DNA from: a virus | Virus record (IMG/VR): IMGVR_UViG_3300023181_000021 | Location: 1 to 37,013 of that record | DNA: 37,013 bases | Strand: one strand, 5' to 3' | Part shown: in pieces, positions 15,227-20,578 of the stretch | How positions within the stretch are numbered: position 1 is the first letter of the stretch | Layout: the number at the start of each line of letters is the position of its first letter | Translations under genes and position numbers: made by a program | The notes under the pieces: model-generated | Told to the model about the DNA's origin: nothing | Database searches by the model: none | The model's input: only the letters and a program-made list of their open reading frames with translations

Positions 15227-15846
15227 AGCAAAGCACCTGTAAATACAAACTAGAAGACGGTAGCACCTGTGCTTCTATATACCATACAGCTATGTATCAC
15301 AAACCTAAGAAACCATTAAAGCGAAGCTATATAATTGGCGGCGGTTCTATACTATCCTCACCAAAACCAAGAGAGATATGGGACGAAAGAACTAAGACCG
15401 TTACTATCAAGGTTGCAAAACGTAAAAAGTCTACACCTAGGGCTTTAGCCAAAACAAAGGCATGGGATGCATTTAGCTTATATATTCGCACAAGAGATTG
15501 CATACGCTTTACTGGAGACCCTGAGCAAGGTATGTGTATCACTTGCAAAGCAAAAAAACCACGTAAAGAACTTCAAGCCGGGCATTTTGTGGGAGGTCGT
15601 GGAAACGCTGTACTATTTAATGAGCAAATAGTATATTCTCAATGTGCTTACTGTAACCAGAAGCCTCCTATGGGCTTAGGAGGAAACTATGCAGCATACA
15701 CGCTATTTATGTTTGACGAGGGTTATACACGGAAGGAAATTGAAGGATTTCTAGCACTTAAGGGTACAACTAAGGTATATAAAACACACGACTTTATAGA
15801 GATAGAAGCAAAGTATAAGCAGAAACTACTTGATTTATTAGCATAG
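15223..15846 (+). CDS. NinG/Rap-like recombination nuclease
   Basis: 207 residues. The C-terminal half follows lambda NinG closely in pattern: AWDAFSLYIRTRDC, then CITC (Cys pair), LQAGHFVGGRGNAVLFNE, SQCAYCNQ (second Cys pair) and NYAAYTLFMFDEG. The His in QAGHF and the Cys pairs belong to the zinc-bound HNH-type site. In lambda this protein (Rap/NinG) cuts recombination intermediates such as Holliday junctions. It works with the annealing protein at 12036. The N-terminal 70 residues have an extra CKYKLEDGSTC segment. ATG 15223 overlaps the upstream stop. Confidence 0.85.
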   Translation: MKQSTCKYKLEDGSTCASIYHTAMYHKPKKPLKRSYIIGGGSILSSPKPREIWDERTKTVTIKVAKRKKSTPRALAKTKAWDAFSLYIRTRDCIRFTGDPEQGMCITCKAKKPRKELQAGHFVGGRGNAVLFNEQIVYSQCAYCNQKPPMGLGGNYAAYTLFMFDEGYTRKEIEGFLALKGTTKVYKTHDFIEIEAKYKQKLLDLLA

Positions 15847-15858
15847 TCGTGTTAGTAT
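15830..15858 (+). promoter_or_regulatory. Promoter P-early2 (variant with inverted core)
   Basis: TTGATT (15830-15835), 17 bases, TG-T-TAGTAT (-10 at 15853-15858). Same total length as the promoter at 33531 and matching at most positions. The spacer holds AGTCGTGTT (15845-15853), the exact reverse complement of the AACACGACT core found in the other three promoters. It overlaps the end of the NinG-like gene. Confidence 0.55.
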
Positions 15859-15882
15859 AGAAACAGTCCAACAAGGACATCA

Positions 15883-15933
15883 ATGAAAAAAAGCCAGCAA
15901 CGAGATAAAGATAGTCTCACACCATTGCACTGA
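15883..15933 (+). CDS. Possible 16-codon leader peptide
   Basis: ATG 15883 after CAAGGACATCA, ending TGA 15931-15933; the product is a charged peptide MKKSQQRDKDSLTPLH. It sits between promoter 15830 and the box at 15955, ahead of the structured RNA. A leader peptide for control of the cassette is possible; spurious reading is also possible. Confidence 0.25.
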   Translation: MKKSQQRDKDSLTPLH

Positions 15934-15954
15934 TAAGGTACTTGCATAACGGCT

Positions 15955-15960
15955 TATAAT
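15955..15960 (+). promoter_or_regulatory. TATAATTAA-type -10 box ahead of structured RNA 1
   Basis: TATAAT followed by TAAC. A start about seven bases downstream would coincide with the 5' strand of the closing stem of the RNA at 15965. The TTGCAT at 15942 is too close to act as its -35. Confidence 0.35.
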
Positions 15961-15964
15961 TAAC

Positions 15965-16140
15965 ATTCGTCTGTAGTACGCGAGGTCTAGCAAAGTCAGA
16001 GTAATTACTGGCACGCGTGAATGCAATTGTACATCAACAACAGAACCGAAGCCTCGAACAAAATTGACCAAGGCTGTACATTAACAAATATCGGTTGAGA
16101 GTTAGTCTGCAAAACTAGCTCTCGCGCTCTACAGACGAAT
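15965..16140 (+). ncRNA. Structured RNA 1, 5' leader of the lysozyme cassette
   Basis: A 12-bp perfect stem closes the element: ATTCGTCTGTAG (15965-15976) with CTACAGACGAAT (16129-16140). Inside, AACCGA (about 16045-16050) can pair with TCGGTT (16091-16096), enclosing AGCCT/AGGCT and TGTACA/TGTACA. GAGAGTTAGT (16097-16106) can pair with ACTAGCTCTC. The latter segment can instead pair with GCGAG-CTAG near 15980, giving two exclusive folds. The motif CAAATATCGGTT (16085-16096) recurs in structured RNA 2. The element ends 20 bases before the RBS GAAAGGGCTATT of 16161. Confidence 0.55.
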
Positions 16141-16160
16141 ACAAAACAGAAAGGGCTATT

Positions 16161-16373
16161 ATGCCAAACAAAACACCAAAAGAATCATACATTGAAAATG
16201 AGAAAAAGGAATACACAGTAAAGGTCACGAGCATTGTCAAAGTATTAGTAATCATTGTATTACTCGGATTAAGCTTTGTAGCAGGTTGGACGCAACGCAG
16301 CAACTTTGCGAACGAAGTGAAATCAGAAGTCCGTACACAGATGTCAGCAATGACTTTAAAAGACAACCAGTAG
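16161..16373 (+). CDS. Membrane anchor ORF (70 aa), 0 frame of a probable -1 frameshift gene
   Basis: ATG 16161 with RBS GAAAGGGCTATT. Charged N-terminus, then one membrane span at residues about 25-46 (IVKVLVIIVLLGLSFVAGW), then a short outward-facing segment. Without frameshifting it ends MSAMTLKDNQ. At codons 65-67 the message reads ACT TTA AAA, so T TTA AAA (16355-16361) is a canonical slippery heptamer. A -1 slip continues into the lysozyme-like frame. Alone, the product would be a small single-span protein, possibly a competitor or anchor. One real base error in the T/A run is the main alternative. Confidence 0.7.
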   Translation: MPNKTPKESYIENEKKEYTVKVTSIVKVLVIIVLLGLSFVAGWTQRSNFANEVKSEVRTQMSAMTLKDNQ

Positions 16374-16714
16374 ACACCGTCGCTACTGTAGAGGAAATTA
16401 AGACGGTAGAACAAGCACCTGAGCAGGAAAAGCCTGTCACAGATCCTCTGGTAGCTTCACGAGTACACAGCGAGGGTACACAAGAAGCAGAGGCTAAGGC
16501 ATTCATATACTTTAAGGAAAGTACCAATCGCACAGACGCAATAAACCCAAGTTCGGGAGCGTGTGGGTTAGGACAAGCTTTACCTTGTAGTAAGTTACCG
16601 TGTAGCCTTCAAGATTATGCTTGCCAAGATACGTGGTTTACTGGTTATATGGAGCGCAGGTACGGAACATGGCAGAACGCTAAGACGTTTTGGGAAAGGA
16701 AACACTGGTGGTAG
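16286..16714 (+). CDS. Apf/transglycosylase-like muralytic domain, probably expressed by -1 frameshift
   Basis: The open frame runs 16286-16714, but the only start available is a TTG at 16286 with no spaced RBS, inside the anchor ORF. The first roughly 25 codons look like frame noise. From the slippery site on, it reads a Glu/Pro/Thr linker (EEIKTVEQAPEQEKP) and then a muralytic domain: AEAKAFIYFKESTNRTDAIN with the probable catalytic Glu, GACGLGQALPCSK, YACQDTWFTGYMERRYGTW and a WW end. This pattern matches aggregation-promoting-factor/lytic-transglycosylase domains of Gram-positive and Saccharibacteria-type proteins. Fused to the anchor by a slip at 16355-16361 it gives about 184 residues: inside N-terminus, one span, linker, external muralytic domain. 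Its early-region location sets it apart from the M23/holin pair. Confidence 0.75.
   Translation: MDATQQLCERSEIRSPYTDVSNDFKRQPVDTVATVEEIKTVEQAPEQEKPVTDPLVASRVHSEGTQEAEAKAFIYFKESTNRTDAINPSSGACGLGQALPCSKLPCSLQDYACQDTWFTGYMERRYGTWQNAKTFWERKHWW
16355..16361 (+). promoter_or_regulatory. Slippery heptamer T TTA AAA
   Basis: In the 0 frame the codons are ACT TTA AAA GAC; after a -1 slip they are TTT AAA AGA CAA, which is exactly the frame of the muralytic domain. ACCGTC (16376-16381) and GACGGT (16402-16407) could form a downstream stem, starting 14 bases after the heptamer, somewhat farther than usual. Confidence 0.55.
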
Positions 16715-16830
16715 ACAAAATCGACATTCAAGTTAATGGTGAGTCAATAGCTTTTGGTATAATAGCCAAGCAAGACATTGACATCTTGATTAGGGTATTT
16801 GAAGCCCTTAGCGACTCAGGCGAATATTAA
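16708..16830 (+). CDS. Small acidic protein (40 aa), GTG start
   Basis: GTG 16708 overlaps the lysozyme stop codon; GGGAAAGGA lies 6-8 bases upstream. Sequence VDKIDIQVNGESIAFGI then DIDILIRVFEALSD, a beta-hairpin plus helix. Third part of the cassette bounded by structured RNAs 1 and 2. An inhibitor or partner of the muralytic protein is conceivable; function unknown. Confidence 0.55.
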   Translation: MVDKIDIQVNGESIAFGIIAKQDIDILIRVFEALSDSGEY

Positions 16831-16836
16831 GGTTTA

Positions 16837-16948
16837 TGAGGTATGCATAGAATGAACCTCATGCCAGGTCACGACAGGCAACCGACGACTAGTCAATAAA
16901 GACGAAACGCTAAAGCCAAATATCGGTTAATGCGTTATGCATACCTTA
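16837..16948 (+). ncRNA. Structured RNA 2, 3' side of the lysozyme cassette
   Basis: Closed by GGTATGCATA (16840-16849) and TATGCATACC (16936-16945), extendable to 12-13 bp with one GU. Inside, AACCGA pairs with TCGGTT, as in RNA 1. The 12-base motif CAAATATCGGTT (16917-16928) is identical to 16085-16096. ATGAGG (16836-16841) can alternatively pair with CCTCAT, which would open the closing stem. It begins six bases after the 40-aa gene. Confidence 0.5.
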
Positions 16949-16953
16949 CAAGC

Positions 16954-16959
16954 TATAAT
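16954..16959 (+). promoter_or_regulatory. TATAATTAA-type -10 box of a short RNA
   Basis: TATAAT then TAAC directly after structured RNA 2. The predicted start near 16966 is the first base of a stem, and a terminator follows about 50 bases on. Confidence 0.4.
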
Positions 16960-16965
16960 TAACCT

Positions 16966-17036
16966 GTTGTCCTCACGTCCATAAGATACCCACCTATCTT
17001 GGCAACACTTAGAAGACTCATTAACTTGGGTCTTTT
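16966..17036 (+). ncRNA. Probable small RNA of about 70 nt
   Basis: From the predicted start to the U-tract there is no ORF. GTTG-CC (16966-16972, one bulged U) pairs with GGCAAC (17001-17006), enclosing AAGATA (16983-16988)/TATCTT (16995-17000) with an unpaired loop CCCACC. This is followed directly by the terminator. A C-rich exposed loop is common in trans-acting small RNAs that touch ribosome binding sites, but no target is claimed. Confidence 0.45.
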
Positions 17037-17038
17037 TT
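17013..17038 (+). terminator. Intrinsic terminator of the small RNA
   Basis: AAGACTC (17013-17019) pairs with GGGTCTT (17028-17034, one GU) and is followed by six T (17033-17038). Confidence 0.8.
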
Positions 17039-17073
17039 GTTTAAGTTATCCACTCCTCTGTATATTTCCGCCA

Positions 17074-17103
17074 TTGACATAATCAACACGACTATGCTAA
17101 TAT
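17074..17103 (+). promoter_or_regulatory. Early promoter P-early3 (AACACGACT group)
   Basis: Consensus TTGACA (17074-17079), 18 bases, TG-C-TAATAT (17098-17103). Spacer contains TCAACACGACTATGCTA. The 5' leader ACGAAAGGTTTATCA resembles that of 33584. Drives the long operon from 17128. Confidence 0.8.
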
Positions 17104-17127
17104 AAGACTATAACGAAAGGTTTATCA

Positions 17128-17313
17128 ATGAAAATAACTCAAGTTACGGTACAAGACATTAGCAAGACTCAGTACGTAGGAGTGCAAGTAGGAAGCGACA
17201 TTATCGCAGTATCAAGTGCCTACGGGACTACACTACTTCATAAAGGTTTTATGGGCATGGAAGATGACTTTGAAGATCTAAGCGACGAAGCTCGTGAATT
17301 GGAAGAATGCTAA
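17128..17313 (+). CDS. Hypothetical protein (61 aa), acidic C-terminus
   Basis: First gene after P-early3, RBS GAAAGGTTTATCA. Beta-rich first half (ITQVTVQDISKTQYVGVQVG), acidic tail (MEDDFEDLSDEARELEEC). Strong promoter and early place suggest high, early expression, as for anti-host inhibitors, but no family is recognised. Confidence 0.65.
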   Translation: MKITQVTVQDISKTQYVGVQVGSDIIAVSSAYGTTLLHKGFMGMEDDFEDLSDEARELEEC

Positions 17314-17315
17314 TC

Positions 17316-17405
17316 ATGTTAATGGATTACGTTAAAAACAACCTACCTGTACTAGCTAGTGTTATCACAATTGAAACAGCGGAGGACACTTCTAATGAGC
17401 GATAA
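17316..17405 (+). CDS. Micro-protein (29 aa)
   Basis: ATG 17316 two bases after the previous stop, ending inside the next gene. Sequence starts MLMDYVKNNLPVLASVIT. GGAAGAATGC upstream can serve as RBS. It may mainly serve translational coupling. Confidence 0.4.
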   Translation: MLMDYVKNNLPVLASVITIETAEDTSNER

Positions 17406-17628
17406 AATCTCTCAGACAGGTCAAATACTTAAGTACCTCAAAGAACACGGCTCAATGACAAACGCAGATATGTGGAACAGACGTATCCAGAGAGGCTCTG
17501 AGCGCATTAGAGAGCTAAAGAAGGAAGGTCATATTATTGTAACCAACCATGTTAAAGGCTCTTTGTGGGAATACGTTTATATGGGACACTCTGATGATGA
17601 GCCTAAGAAGAAATGGTGGCAACGGTAA
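17395..17628 (+). CDS. Winged-helix DNA-binding protein (77 aa)
   Basis: ATG 17395 chosen for its GCGGAGGACACTTCTA upstream. The fold QTGQILKYLKEHGSMTNAD, then QRGSERIRELKKEGHIIV and LWEYVY is a typical phage winged HTH (HTH_39-like). Likely transcriptional regulator of early or middle genes. TAATG overlap with the next gene. Confidence 0.7.
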   Translation: MSDKISQTGQILKYLKEHGSMTNADMWNRRIQRGSERIRELKKEGHIIVTNHVKGSLWEYVYMGHSDDEPKKKWWQR

Positions 17629-17786
17629 TGCTGTCTATTGTATTCCCCGCTACTAAGAAGCGTATTAGGCAATTGTATATCCGGAGATTTTCAATAGAAG
17701 AGCTTTCAATTATGTACAATTTATCAGAAGTAAGAATTAAAGGTATCGTAAACGGATTAAGGAATAAACGTCATGAGCGTATCTAA
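17628..17786 (+). CDS. Mini helix-turn-helix protein (52 aa)
   Basis: Starts in TAATG. Basic; KKRIRQLYIRRFSIEELSIM then YNLSEVRIKGIVNGL reads as a complete HTH (sigma region 4-like). Overlaps the next, also HTH-like, micro-protein by 14 bases. Probably DNA-binding; target unknown. Confidence 0.6.
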   Translation: MLSIVFPATKKRIRQLYIRRFSIEELSIMYNLSEVRIKGIVNGLRNKRHERI

Positions 17787-17883
17787 ACTAAGCAAACTCG
17801 AGTTAGCGTTTGAATACGACCTACCATTAAGAACTATTAAATCTAGAATTAGAAAGAGAATAAGTAATGGAACAGCAGAATAA
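17773..17883 (+). CDS. HTH-like micro-protein (36 aa)
   Basis: ATG 17773 within the end of the previous gene and ending within the start of the next. SKLSKLELAFEYDLPLRTIK followed by a basic run resembles one HTH helix pair plus a basic tail. Very short for a stand-alone DNA-binding protein, so confidence is modest. Confidence 0.45.
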   Translation: MSVSKLSKLELAFEYDLPLRTIKSRIRKRISNGTAE

Positions 17884-18151
17884 CAAAGGATTACGAGATG
17901 ATTTAATCTTTATAACCAACGGAGAATTTATATGGTTTGCTGGTAGCGATAAAGAAGAAAGAACCTTCAATATGGAATCTTTGATTAATTTCATCGAATC
18001 CTACTCTAAAAAGAGAGCACTCGAAGCAATCAAAAAAGAACATCAGCGTATATTCTACGAGATGAAGCTTGCAGACGATGAATTTTCTATTGCCAGGTAT
18101 ATTGAAAATAGGAACGAAGAGCTTTTGAAGCAGCTAAAGGAGCTTAGTTAA
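17867..18151 (+). CDS. Small charged helical protein (94 aa), paralogue array member 1
   Basis: ATG 17867, RBS in GAAAGAGAATAAGTA. Second half is helical with a lysine/glutamate-rich register (KKRALEAIKKEHQRIFYEMK; LLKQLKELS end). The plan (variable N-terminus, 'I..y....v.eA..' helix, short loop, '.RI.EL' end) is shared with 18152, 19959 and 20293. Function unknown. Confidence 0.6.
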   Translation: MEQQNNKGLRDDLIFITNGEFIWFAGSDKEERTFNMESLINFIESYSKKRALEAIKKEHQRIFYEMKLADDEFSIARYIENRNEELLKQLKELS

Positions 18152-18466
18152 ATGGATACTTCTAATAAGAGTAGCGAAGAAGAACTACGAAAAGTACTTT
18201 CTAAATTGTTCGATGATGGCATGAATTTAAAAGCTAGAGCAGGGCATACGATTGAATCAGAATTTATGTATAGGAGATTTAGTATCGATGAAGCTATGGC
18301 TCTTATATCAACTTATACAGAACAGAAAGTAAAAGAAGCTAGGATTGATGAGCTTAAAGCCATTCAGTTAAACTATGGGCACTACAGCGCACAGACTTTC
18401 ATTAATAAAGAGTCACAGGGTATTGTTTCTAGAATAAAAGAACTAGAGAGTAACACCAATGCTTAA
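18152..18466 (+). CDS. Small charged helical protein (104 aa), paralogue array member 2
   Basis: Starts directly after the previous stop. EQKVKEARIDELKAIQLNY and the end IVSRIKELESN follow the same plan as 17867 and 19959. RBS AAAGGAGCTTAGTTAA. No catalytic motif. Confidence 0.6.
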   Translation: MDTSNKSSEEELRKVLSKLFDDGMNLKARAGHTIESEFMYRRFSIDEAMALISTYTEQKVKEARIDELKAIQLNYGHYSAQTFINKESQGIVSRIKELESNTNA

Positions 18467-18557
18467 ACGGTTATTGAGGGCTTCTCAGGTAGCAATAGTG
18501 GTCATATATTTTGTTATTCTTAGCCTTCTAATATTATCTAGCAAAGGAATATTATGA
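18459..18557 (+). CDS. Single-span membrane micro-protein (32 aa)
   Basis: ATG 18459 overlapping the previous stop. Basic start (MLKRLLR) then a span VAIVVIYFVILSLLILSS. Downstream, two shorter overlapping frames (18554-18595 and 18598-18636) chain to the next gene by ATGA/TAATG and are probably only coupling leaders. Confidence 0.5.
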   Translation: MLKRLLRASQVAIVVIYFVILSLLILSSKGIL

Positions 18558-18635
18558 AAAGTATCAACCCTAACCCTATAGAAGAAAAGAGCTAGTAATG
18601 AGTGATAACGATGGCGTAATGAGAGGTGTTTGTTA

Positions 18636-18884
18636 ATGAGTGACACCAATAATAGAGATGATGAGCTAAATAATCTATTAGGATTTCTCTACGGAGAAAA
18701 TAGCTATAATGGCGTATGGTTTCGTTCTACACCCGAGGGTGCTAATGGAGCTTATTGGTGGCGTAAAGAATTGAGGCGGCTTATTAAGAAAGAGAGGGAA
18801 GTTATTCGTAAGGAATATGTTGCTCAGGTAAAGGTTCTGGAGCAACAAGTTACCGCCCTCAAAGATAAACAGGAGAAAGAGTAA
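18636..18884 (+). CDS. Small coiled-coil protein (82 aa)
   Basis: ATG 18636 with AGAGGTGTTTGTTA upstream; an earlier in-frame start at 18630 lacks an RBS. Acidic N-terminus, central YWWRKELRRLIKKEREV, then a heptad coil to the end (VKVLEQQVTALKDKQEKE). Loosely similar to the array proteins. Confidence 0.55.
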   Translation: MSDTNNRDDELNNLLGFLYGENSYNGVWFRSTPEGANGAYWWRKELRRLIKKEREVIRKEYVAQVKVLEQQVTALKDKQEKE

Positions 18885-19177
18885 TGGCTAAATTAAAATG
18901 TAATAATTGTGGAAAGCCAACGGCAATTAGTCATGTATGCCAACCCTTCATTCATGGCGCAGTGACATACTCTGATAATTTACAGATCATAGAATTGAAG
19001 AACACTAGTTCTACCTCGAGTAAATCTATCCAAGTCTGGTTCAGCAAAGAAGAGTTAACGTTAATGCTATCTGCAATGGCTCTTGTCACGGTAGGCTCAG
19101 TTGAAGATAAAGTTATAACTGACAAACTAAACAAAGCCCTCAATAAACATAACTCCTCTATAGGGAAGGGAAAGTAA
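18884..19177 (+). CDS. Zinc-ribbon-like small protein (97 aa)
   Basis: TAATG start. Cys at residues 6, 9 and 19 (KCNNCGKPTAISHVCQP) suggest half a zinc ribbon; a His may complete the site. The rest has beta strands and a Leu-rich helix (EELTLMLSAMALVT). Function unknown. Confidence 0.6.
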   Translation: MAKLKCNNCGKPTAISHVCQPFIHGAVTYSDNLQIIELKNTSSTSSKSIQVWFSKEELTLMLSAMALVTVGSVEDKVITDKLNKALNKHNSSIGKGK

Positions 19178-19287
19178 TGAAAAGAAAATTAATCATCGTT
19201 GCTATAATATTACGTCTTCTAATGCCATTAGAAATAGCTATAATGAATGCTCGACTTTGGTATATTCGCAACAAGAGGGAAGCCTAG
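19177..19287 (+). CDS. Membrane micro-protein (36 aa)
   Basis: TAATG start after GGGAAGGGAAAG. MKRKLIIVAIILRLLMPLEI gives one weak span with positive ends (IRNKREA). Function unknown. Confidence 0.45.
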   Translation: MKRKLIIVAIILRLLMPLEIAIMNARLWYIRNKREA

Positions 19288-19289
19288 CT

Positions 19290-19574
19290 ATGTCTACAGA
19301 ACCATTAGTTACCCGATTTGAAGTAATAGACCACCGAGAATGTGTTTGGTGTAGAGGTCGCAAAACAGAACACAGACGAACAGTTAGGGGCGATTATAAA
19401 GATATGCCTTGTAGCAAATGTGACGGTAGTGGTATTATGGGCGGTCGTGTTTACTCTGTTAGTAGCAACCCTGAACGTAGCATGATTGAGATTGAATTGA
19501 GTTATCAAGACGACGGTAAAACACTAAAAGTTTTTGTAACGGATAAGAAAGGATTAGATACTAACCATGAGTAA
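19290..19574 (+). CDS. DnaJ-type zinc-finger small protein (94 aa)
   Basis: ATG 19290 chosen; ATA/ATG options upstream overlap the previous gene. CVWCRGRK and CSKCDGSG at residues about 15-47 are two CxxC(x)G knuckles like those of DnaJ central domains, which bind unfolded protein or RNA. The C-terminal half is beta-rich. Role unknown. Confidence 0.6.
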   Translation: MSTEPLVTRFEVIDHRECVWCRGRKTEHRRTVRGDYKDMPCSKCDGSGIMGGRVYSVSSNPERSMIEIELSYQDDGKTLKVFVTDKKGLDTNHE

Positions 19575-19959
19575 GCTAAAGGATGAATTTTGTATGAAAG
19601 TTACGGAAGCAACTGAAGATAAAGTAGTATTCGATAACGGTTTAACACTAAGCAGCGAACACTACCATGATTGTTGCGAACGTAATTATATAGACTTTGA
19701 ACAATTTTCAGTGGGTACTCAATTACCCAAAGCCAATGCACCACAATTTCTTGAGATGATTACCATTAAAGAGGACGGCTTCAGCGTAAAAGATAGTAAA
19801 AATACACCATTATGGGCGCAAGCTCGTTCGATTCAAAACGGTTACTACACAAGAGGTGTTAGCTTGGTTATTAGTGACGGGAACATTGTGTTAAAGCCAC
19901 ATAAGCATGGACAAGATTATGGCGAACTTTTCAGCGGAAAATATACAGAGGATTACTAA
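19567..19959 (+). CDS. Phage protein of the HYHDCCE family (DUF7448-like)
   Basis: 130 residues, ATGA overlap. DKVVFDNGLTLSSEHYHDCC and the end of the protein match in pattern a common phage family with 'LSS.H..DCCE' (DUF7448-like, from memory). No known activity. GYYTRGVSLVISDGNIVL forms the C-terminal strands. Followed by TAATG. Confidence 0.65.
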   Translation: MSKLKDEFCMKVTEATEDKVVFDNGLTLSSEHYHDCCERNYIDFEQFSVGTQLPKANAPQFLEMITIKEDGFSVKDSKNTPLWAQARSIQNGYYTRGVSLVISDGNIVLKPHKHGQDYGELFSGKYTEDY

Positions 19960-20288
19960 TGCCCACTAACTCAGATACCCTAGAAGATTTAAAATCAATA
20001 CTCTCTGGATACTTCACCTGGAAGGGCGAAGCGATACACCAAGTAAGCCAAACCGAGAACTATAAGCGACTTCTCACCGCTCTAATCGAGAGAGAAGAGA
20101 CTTTGATACGAGAAGCTAAGATTGAGGGTATTGAAGAGGCACACAAAAAGATACTTGAAATCGTTTATACTTATATACACCCAGATGAGCCTAACTATTG
20201 CGATGTAGACGATGTTAGCAGGTTATCAATGACTTGGAAAATAGACCGCATTTCTGAACTAACTAAACAACCACAGGGAAAGAAGTAA
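19959..20288 (+). CDS. Small charged helical protein (109 aa), paralogue array member 3
   Basis: LLTALIEREETLIREAKIEG, then EEAHKKILEIV and IDRISELTKQ follow the array plan. Acidic N-terminus. Starts in TAATG. Function unknown. Confidence 0.6.
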   Translation: MPTNSDTLEDLKSILSGYFTWKGEAIHQVSQTENYKRLLTALIEREETLIREAKIEGIEEAHKKILEIVYTYIHPDEPNYCDVDDVSRLSMTWKIDRISELTKQPQGKK

Positions 20289-20292
20289 GGTT

Positions 20293-20577
20293 ATGACCGA
20301 TATAACTGATACACGAAAACTACTTGAGAAGATGATACCAAAAGGTGTCCAAAAAGACGAAGACGGAGCTTATTATACAAATGACGTTATATGGTCTCTT
20401 ATCAAGCAACTCATAGCTGAGGAGTGTAATAAGGCGAGGATACAAGGCGCTGCTTATATTTACGATATTGTTTTTAATTCACCTAAAGATAGTATCTACG
20501 GTGAAGTTAGTGATGGAATAGAAAAGTTAAAACGTGAAATTTCCACCCCCAACCCAATTAAGAGTAAGAAGGAGTAA
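20293..20577 (+). CDS. Small charged helical protein (94 aa), paralogue array member 4
   Basis: RBS GGGAAAGAAGTAAGGTT. DVIWSLIKQLIAEECNKARI then IEKLKREIS matches members 18152 and 19959 in layout. Function unknown. Confidence 0.6.
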   Translation: MTDITDTRKLLEKMIPKGVQKDEDGAYYTNDVIWSLIKQLIAEECNKARIQGAAYIYDIVFNSPKDSIYGEVSDGIEKLKREISTPNPIKSKKE

Positions 20578-20578
20578 T

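Noticed and set aside
16752-16757. TATAAT within the 40-aa gene as a promoter for structured RNA 2
   Set aside because: Good -10 (GGTATAATAG) but no -35, and it lies about 90 bases before the RNA; kept only as a remark.
18554-18636. Two frames of 13 and 12 codons as genes
   Set aside because: Too short to call; they chain ATGA/TAATG starts and may only pass ribosomes on to 18636.
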